Below are positions 1 to 9,009 of a DNA stretch of 64,000 bases, piece after piece; positions within the stretch are counted from its first letter, which is position 1; the number at the start of each line of letters is the position of its first letter. The position numbers were made by a program, and so were the translations under genes. Source of the stretch: Scilla litardierei (lineage: Eukaryota; Streptophyta; Magnoliopsida; Asparagales; Asparagaceae); assembly GCA_030789695.1 (NCBI GenBank), contig CM061132.1:28987858-29051857 (forward strand). Reading direction: 5' to 3'. Under the pieces are notes generated by a model. That model had not been told where the DNA came from, ran no database searches, and was given only the letters and a program-made list of their open reading frames with translations.

Positions 1-559
1 TCCTCTTTTGAATCCACTCACCAGATAAAGAGTATAAAATCTTTCCAACCAGATCTTCTTCTGGGATGTCCTTCCCTAAAGATTTCAATGGATTGACGAT
101 ATCTGCAAAACGAGAAAACATAGCATCAATAGACTCATTAGGCATCATGGCAAAATTTTCATATTTCAGTAATAACATTTTAATACGAGTTTTCTTAACT
201 TCACTAGTTCCCTCATGAGTTACTTCAAGTCTCGTCCAAATATCCTTAGCAGTAGAACAAGAACTAATGCGGTTAAATTCAGTTTTACTAAGACCACAAT
301 ACAAGATGCTCATGGCCTTAAAGTTTAGATTTTATGACCGATCGTTTTCTTTTTGCTTCTCAGGAGTGGGTTTATCAAATAGTGTAAAGCCTTCACTGAT
401 TATTTTCCATAATGTCATATCGATACCTTTGATGTGTATGGACATGCGTTGTCTCCAGTAACTATAGTCCGTACCATCAAATAGAGGATATCTAAGATAT
501 GACTGACCTTCTCTGTGATTGTGTGTGTCATATGAGTATGTGCGTGGAATTTGTGCCAT
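1..559 (-). pseudogene. gag: Copia Gag N-terminus (UBN2-type), partial, one nonsense codon
   Basis: Gag packages element RNA into virus-like particles. The reading starts at the ATG at 559 and stays in one frame to base 1. Visible family features are an N-terminal LFDGTDYSYWRQRM stretch (typical of copia Gag, the segment that precedes UBN2) and, further on, a UBN2-like core containing AKDIWTRLEVTHEGTSEVK and FADIVNPLKSLGK. The frame is broken once, at about 330-334, where TAA stands in a place that would fit CAA; downstream of it the same frame continues cleanly. The start lies about 40 bases inside the primer site, as expected. The C-terminal part with the zinc knuckle is outside the window. 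Family assignment is secure; activity is not expected. Confidence 0.8.
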
Positions 560-600
560 AGGATCGAAATTCCTCTAGACTTTGAGTCTAAAGGGAATCC

Positions 601-613
601 TGCTCTGATACCA
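601..613 (-). other. Primer-binding site of element H (tRNA-iMet)
   Basis: The minus strand reads TGGTATCAGAGCA two bases inside the LTR end. It is complementary to the 3' end of initiator methionine tRNA, the usual primer of plant Ty1/copia elements. It fixes the orientation of H and the LTR boundary at 616. Confidence 0.9.
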
Positions 614-1516
614 ATTGAAAAACACCCTAGAGGGGGGTGAATAGGGTGTGTGGCACAAATTTAAAAACAATCACAATCAAAGAGATAATCAGACAAATAT
701 TTTTTAAAGGAGTGGCTCCCTGCCAAAACTCCGACCCAAGACATATGAGGATTTCACTCAATAAAACTGATCATACTTACGGGTAGTGATCTCACCGTAC
801 ATAGATATAGTTCAAGAGTTAAAGTGCAGAGATAGCTTCAGAGTAAAGCTATTCACAATACAATCTCACAACTAAAACATATTCAAATAGCTTTAATACT
901 ACGTTGAAAAATCAGAGAGATATCACCATGAAAAAGTTTGTGAGATCGAGATCGCATGGGCACAAACGGTTCGCTGATCCGATGTCTGGATTGGAAGATA
1001 TAGTCTTCGAAAGATGATTGCACGAATCTGAATTTTGCAATGGCTGATCTGTAAAAAAACGCCCGAACTATGTATAATCCCGAGGACTGAGCAAAGGAAT
1101 CTATCACCGTTGCGAAGAGCATGAAGATGTGGTCGCGTGGGCACAAACGGCGAGTCGATCCGACGTCTGCATCAGTAGATATGAGCGTACGAAGTTGAAT
1201 GCACGAATCTGGAATCTGCACTTGAAATCTGCCCTTGCAAAATTCGGATGTTGGAGAATAAAATCTGGACAATAAAATATGTGGAGTTCTTGCAGATTTG
1301 ATTGGTAAAGAGAATATTTTTTAAATCTGATCTTAGAGTATGAGAATTAATCAAAAAAAGACAAAAACCCTCTTGCACAAAAAAACCATGCGTACTGTGT
1401 TCTCTTGAGATCATGCGGCATGCTTTATTTCCAGGGAAAAAAAGAACAAGGGCTTTTGTGATTAGCAAAAGAAAGCTCTCAACTCCGTTTCATTTTTCTG
1501 TGCGTGGGTGTTTATT

Positions 1517-1860
1517 TGAAGAGCTGCACTAGAAAAAGATTTTGAAGAACCGCACTTAAAAAGAGATTTTTGAAGAGCCGCACATAAAACAGAAATTTAT
1601 GAAGAGCCGCAAGAAATTTTTTGAAGAGCCGCACAAAAAAGAAATGCTCTAGCAGATTATCATTACTTGGGTGCGTGTGTTCCCTTTATAAATCTTTTGT
1701 GTTCTATTTCTTTTGAGGAGTGCGTAAGCTGATGATTAGATTAGATCAAAAAAACAGACACCCTCAAAAAAATTGAGTGCGGCAGTTTCATAATTTGATG
1801 AGCTCAAAAATTGATTTCGGCAGTTCAAAAATTGTTTTTGCTTAAAACATGCGGCAGCTT
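1517..1860 (-). repeat. Word block in LTR H: GCCGCAC repeats then GTGCGGC repeats
   Basis: Plus-strand GAAGAGC(C/T)GCAC recurs at roughly 30-base spacing between 1517 and 1635, in AT-rich surroundings. About 150 bases later the complementary word (GTGCGGCAG and variants) occurs around 1777, 1825 and 1850. The arms could pair over a long loop. Comparable blocks with different words are in LTRs B, F, F', G and I. Confidence 0.6.
1685..1690 (-). promoter_or_regulatory. Candidate TATA box of LTR H
   Basis: The minus strand reads TATAAAGGGAACAC inside the LTR, about 575 bases from its 5' end. Position and motif fit an LTR promoter; no start site can be proven from sequence alone. Confidence 0.4.
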
Positions 1861-2260
1861 TAATATTTGAGTGCGCTTCAAAATTTTTATGCGTTTTAAA
1901 ATTTGTGTGGTGTATTTCAAAAATCTTTGTGCGTTCCCCTTTTTGCGTGATAATGAGAAGAGGTTTTTGAGAGTGTTTTTGGATGAGAACATCGAGAGGA
2001 ATTCAAGTAGAAAATCCTTGAGTATCCAATCAGTTACTTGACCAATTCAAGTCTTCATTTGAATCTGAATATAGATAGTTCAGAATAATTTGAATTTCCG
2101 TTTTGCACCAATGTCCACATACACGCTCTCTCTTGCAAACGAAATTTATTTTGCATTTTGCTCCCTGAAATCACTTAATGAAAGGCGTTAGTCATACGAC
2201 TTGTTTGTCATTATCAAAATTAACTCGTATGACCTAGTTAGTAACCTAACTAGACCAACA

Positions 2261-2362
2261 GTGATGCTGCGAGACACGTATGGCATGGTTTCATAAGTGA
2301 TGTACCAATGAGTTATGATGGAGGGCATGACACTTTGGTGAATGACCCATGTTGATATGTGA
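2261..2362 (+). repeat. Left remnant of old LTR D
   Basis: This short stretch between H and composite A contains TATGATGGAGGGCATGACACTT and TTGATATG at similar spacing to the sequence starting at 35279. The right flank repeats it with a few changes. I infer a local tandem repeat in an older Tekay-type LTR (D) into which A inserted. TGTGA at 2358-2362 is the left target duplication of A. Confidence 0.55.
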
Positions 2363-5300
2363 TGTTATGGCCTGTTTAGCCCTATACGACGACTGATACG
2401 GTAGTCCTCTATACACGAGTAAAGGGAGTATAATGAGTTGATAAGAGGTGATATGGCGTGTATGTGGCTGGTGGCAGTTTTGTAATTTCGTGAAGAGTGT
2501 AGGGGCATTTTGGTCATTTGGCCATATGGGTGGAAGTGTGTGTAGAGTGAAGGTGGGTGTGTAAAGTAGTATCATACTTGTAAATTGTGAAGGAGTGGGT
2601 TAGTGTGAGAGGGGCTAGTGTGAAAAGGGTAGGGTTTAGTGGCACACCCGTAAATTTTTAGAAAGGTCAGGGGCAAAACGGTCTTTTGGACTAAAGCTGC
2701 TGTGCGTACACACTGAAGTTGTGTGTGCATAAAGTAATGGCAAACTTGTAAATACTTGAAACATGAGGGGTAATTTTTGGAAGGGTATTAAAGTCATTTT
2801 GGCTTGTGCATGCTTATCCTAAGAGAATTCTAGAGATAGATATTTTGTATGAGATTTCTAAACTCTTCTTTAACTTTCTTTTTCTTTTCATTTTCATCCT
2901 TATCTCTCCCTCTTCCTCCTAAGTCTGGGCCGAAATTCCCCTCCCCCTCTTTCCTCTTCATCCAAGCTTCAAAACCCTAACTTCACTTCCAAAAATTTTC
3001 ATAAAAACCCTAGCCTTCAAGGAGAAAGAAGGGTGGAAGGAAGAGAAAGAGAAGAGAGAAAGAAAAAGACTTCATTGAGGTAGGATTCTAACTTTGATTT
3101 GGGAATTTTTATTTGGGATTATGAGGATGCCATGATGCTATTTTGATTGCTTATGATCTTGAATCCATGGATTATATGAGAATTAGATCAAAAAGATGAC
3201 ATTTTTCTTGTTTACCTTAACTAAATACCCTTTCCTGAAATTCAGAATTTTTGATGTGTGTTTCTTCTCCAATTTTTATCTCTGTAGTTTGATTTACTTT
3301 CTGAAAAAAATATGTAGTTATAGATCTTGAAGTTCTACCCAAAATTCATATAAATTTTGTCATATGTTGAGTGCAAATAGTAGGAGTAAAAATTCAGTGT
3401 TTGCAACATGTCTGTAAATATGTCAAGCTGGACATAGTTTAGAAAAATAAAGCCCACCACCTGCACACTTCATGGAATTGGCTAATCTTAGTCTTGTTGA
3501 AAAGTTAACAAGTTTATCTAAAATTTCATCAGAGTACTCATATGTCGAACTTTTGGCTAAAACATGCTTAAAATTGGCTTTTAATACAGAGCCAAAATTC
3601 TGTCTGAAAAACAGTCTGCACAGGTTGCACCAAATAAATCACTATAAATTTTCTAGATATTATTTCTGCATGAAATTTTATAGGTACATCCAGAACAATT
3701 ATATCTCCAACTTTCATTTACAGCGTTTTGTCAAATTCACAATATAAATTGGTTAAAAATGCTGACTTTCTAGATATTCTTGCAATTTCAGCATGTTGGT
3801 TTGTGTTGGGTGAAGTTGGATTTATGTGATAATGTTAATTTTCCACCCCAAAATGCATGAATGATGTTGATGCATGTATGTAAGTTTGGTTATGCTATTC
3901 GTTACTAAATTTGATGGTGTGACACTTTTCATTTACATGGCGAACGCCATATGTTTGCTAAAATGCCCAAATGAATGTGAATTGAAGAAACTTGGGAAGA
4001 TAGTTATGAGAATGTTGTGCCATGTATTTCATTACGAAATTGCATATGTTTATTGAAGATTGTGACACTTAATTTGTTAACTGGGATGTCTCGATCTGCT
4101 CTAAGGCGGGTGAGCATCCTGGTATGGGGATGAGGGAAGTTAGGTATAATTAACCTTAAGTGGCTGGACTGAGAAGTTGAGGAAAGAGATATGTGATATG
4201 TGATATTTATTTCCCACTCGTCTTTACCGGGAGCGGAGGGAACATACGGAGGTTGTGTTATTATGTGGAGAGCCTCACTCCTGCCAGGTACGGGGAAGCT
4301 GAGAGGCCCGGCGTACAGTGCCCGTGTCCACTACGTCGTGTGCTATATTCACCCCAAAGTTGGGGTGAGGTCCAGGCCCTTATCTTTAGGTGATACTGTA
4401 GAGATATGATGCCCTCAAGGCTATTTATCTCTGTGTGAATAGCACAAACGTCTTGTTCGAAATAACAGTAGGCTGTTTGGTAATGATTTATCTAAGTTAA
4501 ATTATAATGTAGATATTAACTTAGGTAAATTCCTGAGACTTTATGCAAGGTCAAACTTGTATCGAGATGAGTATCTCGATCATGGAGAAATGTTTGACCG
4601 ACTGTAGCATAAGTCTAAAAGGGTTCGTGGTCGTAGATGTTTCGAGACAAGGATATCGAAACATCGGATAGACCATTGTTTCTTAGTCTTCACCGTTTAG
4701 CGGTGGCGATGATCGCATGATCGCTTGACTTGGCGAAGTCGAAGACAAAGACACATGTGCTCGTTAGAGAATGAGTTCACTGAACGATCCACAAGAGTTA
4801 TCATATGGTTACGTTGACCAATCTGTCAATGATGACTCTGAGTGATGATAGGCTAGTTGGTCTTTTGACTTGAGGTCATTTTGACAAACCTATGCCTGAA
4901 CGGTGCCACTTAGATCAACTGACCTAGCTTCGAGGCAAGGCCTGTCGAAAGGTCTTTTGATTGGGTGACACTTGAAGCGCATGAGGAGAGTAATGACCAA
5001 GAGAGGATTCGTCTCTCCCGGTCAATGGGAGTTAGTGTCGTAGGGTTAGTTCGGTCTTTAGTAAAATCTCTGGCCAGAGTTTGTTGGAAGAAGTCCAACA
5101 TTATTTGACTAAAGATCGATAGAAACTAACCGGAGTCAAGTAATTGGGGTTGACAGTTTGACCGTACCCTAGACTTGATCTACACGACATAGTTAAGACG
5201 AAGAGACTATAACTGCGAAATTCATCACGGAAACAGTCAGGGTGGTCCCGACAATACTCATGTCAATGAGTCAACCACATAATGATGATTCCTGAAGCAG

Positions 5301-5689
5301 GGACGGTAACTACTGCTCGTGGTCACTGCCGTATAGGGCTTCGAGCCCAACCTATTGTAAGGGTCAAGCTGTAGGGTCTCACACAGAGTGCGATCTTCGT
5401 CTAGTAATAGGTAGAAATTAGTTAGGGAGAATATTTTGCATTTTGATGCAAGGGATGGAATAATTGCATTTGATGCAATATGATAATTTAAGATTAGATA
5501 GGGACTATTTTGCATTTGATGCAAAAGAGATTAAATGTGTTTTAAATAGTTTAAGACAATATTTAATAATATAAACGCAAAGAAAAGTTCACGGGTAAGA
5601 CGGGAATGTCCCGGTCTACGCCCAGGTTCGAACGACGTCCAAATCGGACGCGAAATGCCCAACTTATGCCCAAAACAGCCCATTGGATC

Positions 5690-6030
5690 AGATCGGGTCA
5701 GACCAGGCTGACCCAGGCCAGACTAGGTCTGGCCTGGGTGCTTGGCCAGACCCAGGCACACCCAGGTCACCCAGGCCTAGTCTGGCCTGGGCACTTGGCC
5801 AGACCCAGGCACACCCCAGGTCGCCCGGGCCTGGGCGCCCGGCCCAAACCAGGGCCTGGGCGCCCAGGCGCCCAGGCGCTAGGCGCCTGGGCCTGGGCCC
5901 AGGCGGGTCTGCCCAGGCGCCCAGACGCCTGGGCGCCTGGCCTGGCCTGGGCCCGGCGCCCAGTTTGGGCGCGCCAGTCTGGGTGCACCCAGACTAGGTT
6001 CTGGCCTGGTCTGGGCTCGCCCAGCTGGCC
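5690..6030 (+). repeat. GC-rich word block of LTR B: GCCTGGGC / GCCCAGGC
   Basis: Some 340 bases are built almost only from GCCTGGGC, GGCGCC, CCAGGC and their reverse complements, with long self-complementary runs. The 3' LTR of B has a shorter, different version (17560-17745), so the block changes quickly while the word stays the same. The long reading frames across it (proline-, glycine- and tryptophan-rich on both strands) are by-products of the composition and not genes. Confidence 0.8.
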
Positions 6031-6355
6031 TGGTGGGTCCCACTAGTGCAGAAATTCTGGCCCTAGGGCAGAACAGTTTTGAGGGCTCAGTTTTTGTGAA
6101 AAACTAGCCATGGGCTGAACTTTGAGCGGTCAATTGGAGGGTCAAACGAACTCCGATTGACGAACGGTTTTTTCCTATGCGTTCACCGTTGAACACCCTT
6201 CGAATTAATAGGTTGTATCAATCCTGAAGTTCAACGGTGAGGGAGTTAAAATTCACGGAAGTTTGCACTTTGTGAAAGGCAAACTAAATTGATTTTATTA
6301 ACTCTAATTATTAGTCCCACATCGGATTTTGAGAGAAGGGGAGCAGTCAGCCGCC

Positions 6356-6365
6356 TATATAAATA
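6356..6365 (+). promoter_or_regulatory. TATA box of solo LTR B
   Basis: CCTATATAAATAGGGG lies about 45 bases after TAGTCCCACATCGG, and both are kept in the other B LTR (18094). This is a good plant TATA box and marks the likely U3/R border. Transcription from here would read into the rest of the A LTR and A1 gag. Confidence 0.65.
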
Positions 6366-7675
6366 GGGGTCTGCTCTCCTCCTCAAAACTCATCCCAAGC
6401 TCTAGATCTGAGCGGCTCTCGTAAATGTTGGAGCACGGTCGGATCTAGGCTTAAAATTAATATTTCTTTATCTCCCTAATATTTCTGCCTTACTCTTGAG
6501 GGCTCTAGCAAAGCCGCAAAGGAGTTCGGATTCAGATCCGAAATCTAGGCGGAGGTTTCACTCGCGTGAAACTTTCTTCGGTGCGTGGTTGGCTCGGCGA
6601 CATGGGATTGATCACCTCGGGATGCGGAGCGGTTCGAGGAGCAGTTTGGGGAGCGGTTCGAGGAGCAGCTCGGCGTGGGACGGGGAGCGGCTCGGAAGAC
6701 AGTGCGGAACATCTCGCCTGCCCCAGGGTTGAGATTCCGGGTATGTGTTTTAATAAATATTAGTTTAATTTAATCGCAGTAGGTTAGATCCTTCTTGGGA
6801 TGGTCAGATCCATCCCAAGTCGGCATAGATCTTGGCTAAGGGTTTTGAACCTAACGGCTAAGTTAAAAATTGTTTTAACTGCATGTTAATTAGAATAACT
6901 AGATTTTTCTTCCGCTGCAAATTTTCTTTCTGTCTATTTTCGTCCGACTTAGGACGTGAATAGAGTTTTTTGTGACATAAGGGTCCCAGAAAACCCTATA
7001 GATACCCAGCCTTCCAAAGAGTCATTAACATCTGCTAACTAATAAACTTTACATGTGTTGTTGTGGCACATCTGTGTGTTGCAATTTTCACTTTGGTTGC
7101 TTGTACTCCCTTTGAATTTACATTCATAACCCTAAATGATTTCCCCTACACTAGTTAGTTTCCTACTGGGCACGTTTGACGTGCTCATTTCAGTTTTCAG
7201 GTTCTGAGCAGGTGACCCCAGAGCAGAATCTCCCTCAGGAGATTACCCTTGTGTGAGCTGACACCTTGAGGACACTACTCTTTGGGATGTGTCTTGTAGT
7301 GTGAGTGGGGTCGTGTAGTAGGCGTGTTGTCTTTTGGTCGTGTAGTGAGCGTGTTGTCTTTTGGAGCTGTGGTATATGTTGGGAGCTTGTGATACTTCTT
7401 ATGTATGTATTGGAGTCAGTTCACTTTGTACTTGATGCTGGTGTGTGGTACGCTCTTTGGTTATGTAGTTCTGTGGATATGTACTCTCTGTGATGGCAGT
7501 ATATGTTGCTTCTTTATTTTATATATCTGTGATGTATGATCCCAGCATTTGCAGTGGCCTGCTTATTACGTTTCTCTATTCACGCTTGGTGTAATACCGC
7601 GGCTTGTCAAGCTCCATCCTCCCTTCCCATGGGTAGTGTTGCCTTATAAATTATTTGTGGGAATGGGGCATGACA

Positions 7676-7796
7676 GTTTTAGTGGTGGCCCATGCAGGCC
7701 AGTCTCACCGCGACATGCAAAAGGATGATACATCCGACACATTTTAATGCCATCACATATGGCACTGATTTCTCTTGTGCTGCCTTTTCTTGCAGA
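7676..7796 (+). other. A1 untranslated leader with a candidate splice acceptor
   Basis: Between the LTR end and the Gag ATG (7797) lies a leader ending TGCCTTTTCTTGCAG at 7781-7795, a strong plant 3' splice site one base before ATG context AATGG. A possible partner donor is GAG/GTAGGATT at 3080 in the LTR. If it is used, the intron would be about 2.1 kb without the solo LTR. An alternative upstream ATG at 7692 is in frame, so the Gag start is not certain. Confidence 0.45.
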
Positions 7797-8919
7797 ATGG
7801 ATAGTGGAAACGGGATATCTTCGTCAAAGATGGAGCACGCTGAGCCCTCTTTGATGGAGAAGATTTTGCTGGGTTCCCAGGCGAGTCTGGGTCAGCAGGC
7901 TGAGATGCTCGCCAAGATGTAGGGTCAGAAGACCCCAGGCTTCAAGCAGTTCAGGGCAATGAAGCCGAGGGCTTTTTCTGGCAAGGAGACCGCCCTGGAG
8001 GTTGATGAGTGGTTACGACGCACAGAGGATGATCTCACAGCTGTTGGATTTCCACCGGAGAGTTGGGTTGATGCAGCAAAAAGGCAATTGACTCATCAGG
8101 CCAGAGATTGGTGGGATGCCCATGAGCGGCATCTGAAAGGTCCTATTTTTTGGAAGACTTTCAAGGAACGTTTTCAGTCCAAGTTCCTTACAGAGACCGC
8201 AAAGGATGAGCTCAGGCAACGTTTTGAGTAGTTGTCTCAGGGCCGGCGGAGCGTGGATGAGTATGACGCTGAGTTTTCTCTGTTGAGCAAGGTTGCCCCG
8301 GAGCTTGTAGAGACCGATGCCACCCGAGCTCGACGCTTCCGTATGGAACTGGACCCGGAGTATAGAGGGGCTATGTCTACACAGAAACTCGCCACACAGG
8401 AGGATGTGCTCGAGGCGGCAAGATTATATGAGATCCATTTGCGGAGCATAGGGAAAATGCCTATAGGCGACAGACGACCATCAGGATCACAGAAGGCATT
8501 ATCTCGCCCAGTACAGACGTCCCAGTTCAAGAGGTCAGGAGCCCCTGTAGTGACACAGAGACGTCTGACATGCCAATTCTGTGGCAAGACTGGTCATGAG
8601 CAGAAGGAGTGTAGGGCTTGGGCTAGACAGTGCTTCGATTGTGGTGGCCGAGGACACATTAGCAGGTTCTGCCCGCATCAAGGTGCCTACCCAGCCCCCG
8701 TTACACCTGTGACTTCTAGACCGATGCAACAACGAGCTCTTCTACCTGGTTCGCAGCGGCTTCCCCTTCCAGCGCCAGCTGGACCAGGCACACCAGCCCC
8801 TAGAGGACCTTCCTTGCCTCTTCAACGGCATGCTTACAAGAAGACAAACTCTGCTCCAAAGTTCCAGGCTTTCACCATGACAGCAGTAGGGGCGGAAAAC
8901 TCAGGCCATGTTATCACTG
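7797..8919 (+). pseudogene. gag: A1 Gag, Ty3/gypsy type with two zinc knuckles, two stop codons
   Basis: Gag forms the particle and binds genomic RNA. One frame runs from ATG 7797 to 8919. The order is a short N-terminus, a Retrotrans_gag domain (around residues 50-160, with WWDAHERHL and SVDEYDAEFSLL), a linker, and two CCHC knuckles CQFCGKTGHEQKEC and CFDCGGRGHISRFC. The frame is interrupted by TAG at 7920-7922 and 8229-8231. In both places CAG (Gln) fits family expectation, for example before LSQGRRSV. The frame ends at a likely splice donor (8920); without splicing it goes on 18 residues into the intron and stops at 8975. The ATG at 7797 was chosen because it follows a splice-acceptor-like tract. 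Confidence 0.85.
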
Positions 8920-9009
8920 GTATGGTTTTAGCCCTATCTTTACTTTACATTATATCACTTGTTGCTCAGTTATGATAGACGTTGGTTTGATTTCCTTGTT
9001 GACTTTTAG
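8920..9009 (+). other. Predicted 90-nt intron at the A1 gag-protease border
   Basis: GTATGG...TTGACTTTTAG is removed to join ...VITG to MVKVASF... ahead of the FDSGASHC protease site. The joined order matches the usual Tekay-type sequence VVTG...FDSGA. The intron length is 90, so exon frames agree, but it contains TGA and TAG. Retention therefore ends Gag, and splicing makes Gag-Pol. The same 90 bases occupy A2 (28867-28956). Basis: GT-AG ends, pyrimidine tract, and restored protein order. Confidence 0.75.

Larger units (their letters stand above)
1..2260 (-). mobile_element. Element H: 5' end of a Ty1/copia retrotransposon, cut by the window edge
   Basis: Read on the minus strand, the order is LTR (2260 to 616), tRNA-iMet primer-binding site (613 to 601), then gag (559 down to base 1). 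This is the normal 5' order of a Ty1/copia element. The rest of gag, pol and the second LTR lie left of the window, so the left target duplication cannot be seen. The LTR end next to the primer site contains the AGAGGGGGGTGAATAG motif that also occurs in the SIRE-like element G, which suggests a related lineage. H sits in, or at the edge of, the older LTR D that resumes at 2261. Confidence 0.85.
616..2260 (-). repeat. 5' LTR of element H (about 1.65 kb)
   Basis: On the plus strand it begins TGAAAAACACC beside the primer site and ends ACCAACA, giving TGTTGG...CA in element orientation. Internal structure includes a duplicated segment of about 95 bases (around 945-1040 and 1128-1220, both with GGGCACAAACGG and a GCACGAATCTG tail). 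A word block at 1517-1860 has several GAGCCGCAC copies followed by copies of the reverse word GTGCGGC. The partner LTR is outside the window, so LTR divergence cannot be judged. Confidence 0.85.
4397..7000 (+). repeat. Solo LTR of copia family B inserted in the A 5' LTR
   Basis: It starts TGTAGAGATATGATG and ends CCCTATA (the usual CCCTACA end with one change), and is flanked by GATAC at 4392-4396 and 7001-7005. The uninterrupted site is visible in the A 3' LTR near 34635. It matches the 3' LTR of element B (16255-18703) along its length. A solo LTR forms by recombination between the two LTRs of a full element. Contents: a GC-rich word block (5690-6030), a CCCACATCGG motif near 6317, a TATA box (6356), and repeated GGAGC(G/A)GTT words near 6625-6680. 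Confidence 0.93.
2363..7675 (+). repeat. 5' LTR of composite A, split by a solo LTR
   Basis: The LTR proper is 2363-4396 plus 7006-7675, about 2.7 kb, matching the 3' LTR at 32618-35278 (2.66 kb). It begins TGTTATGGCC and ends CATGACA. A pyrimidine-rich leader-like stretch (2870-2960) and a purine-rich stretch (3020-3070) are followed by TTGAGGTAGGATTCT at 3075-3089, a possible splice donor. I see no clear tRNA primer site just inside the LTR: the interior starts GTTTTAGTGGTGGCCC, nearly the same as in element C. Confidence 0.88.

Noticed and set aside
601..613. tRNA-like sequence TGGTATCAGAGC (also at 12352 and 51911)
   Set aside because: These are primer-binding sites of retrotransposons; no tRNA cloverleaf surrounds them.
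5606..6046. 146-codon plus-strand frame and an overlapping minus-strand frame, Pro/Gly/Trp/Ala rich
   Set aside because: They lie on the GC word block of solo LTR B; open frames on both strands follow from the repeated GCCTGGGC word.
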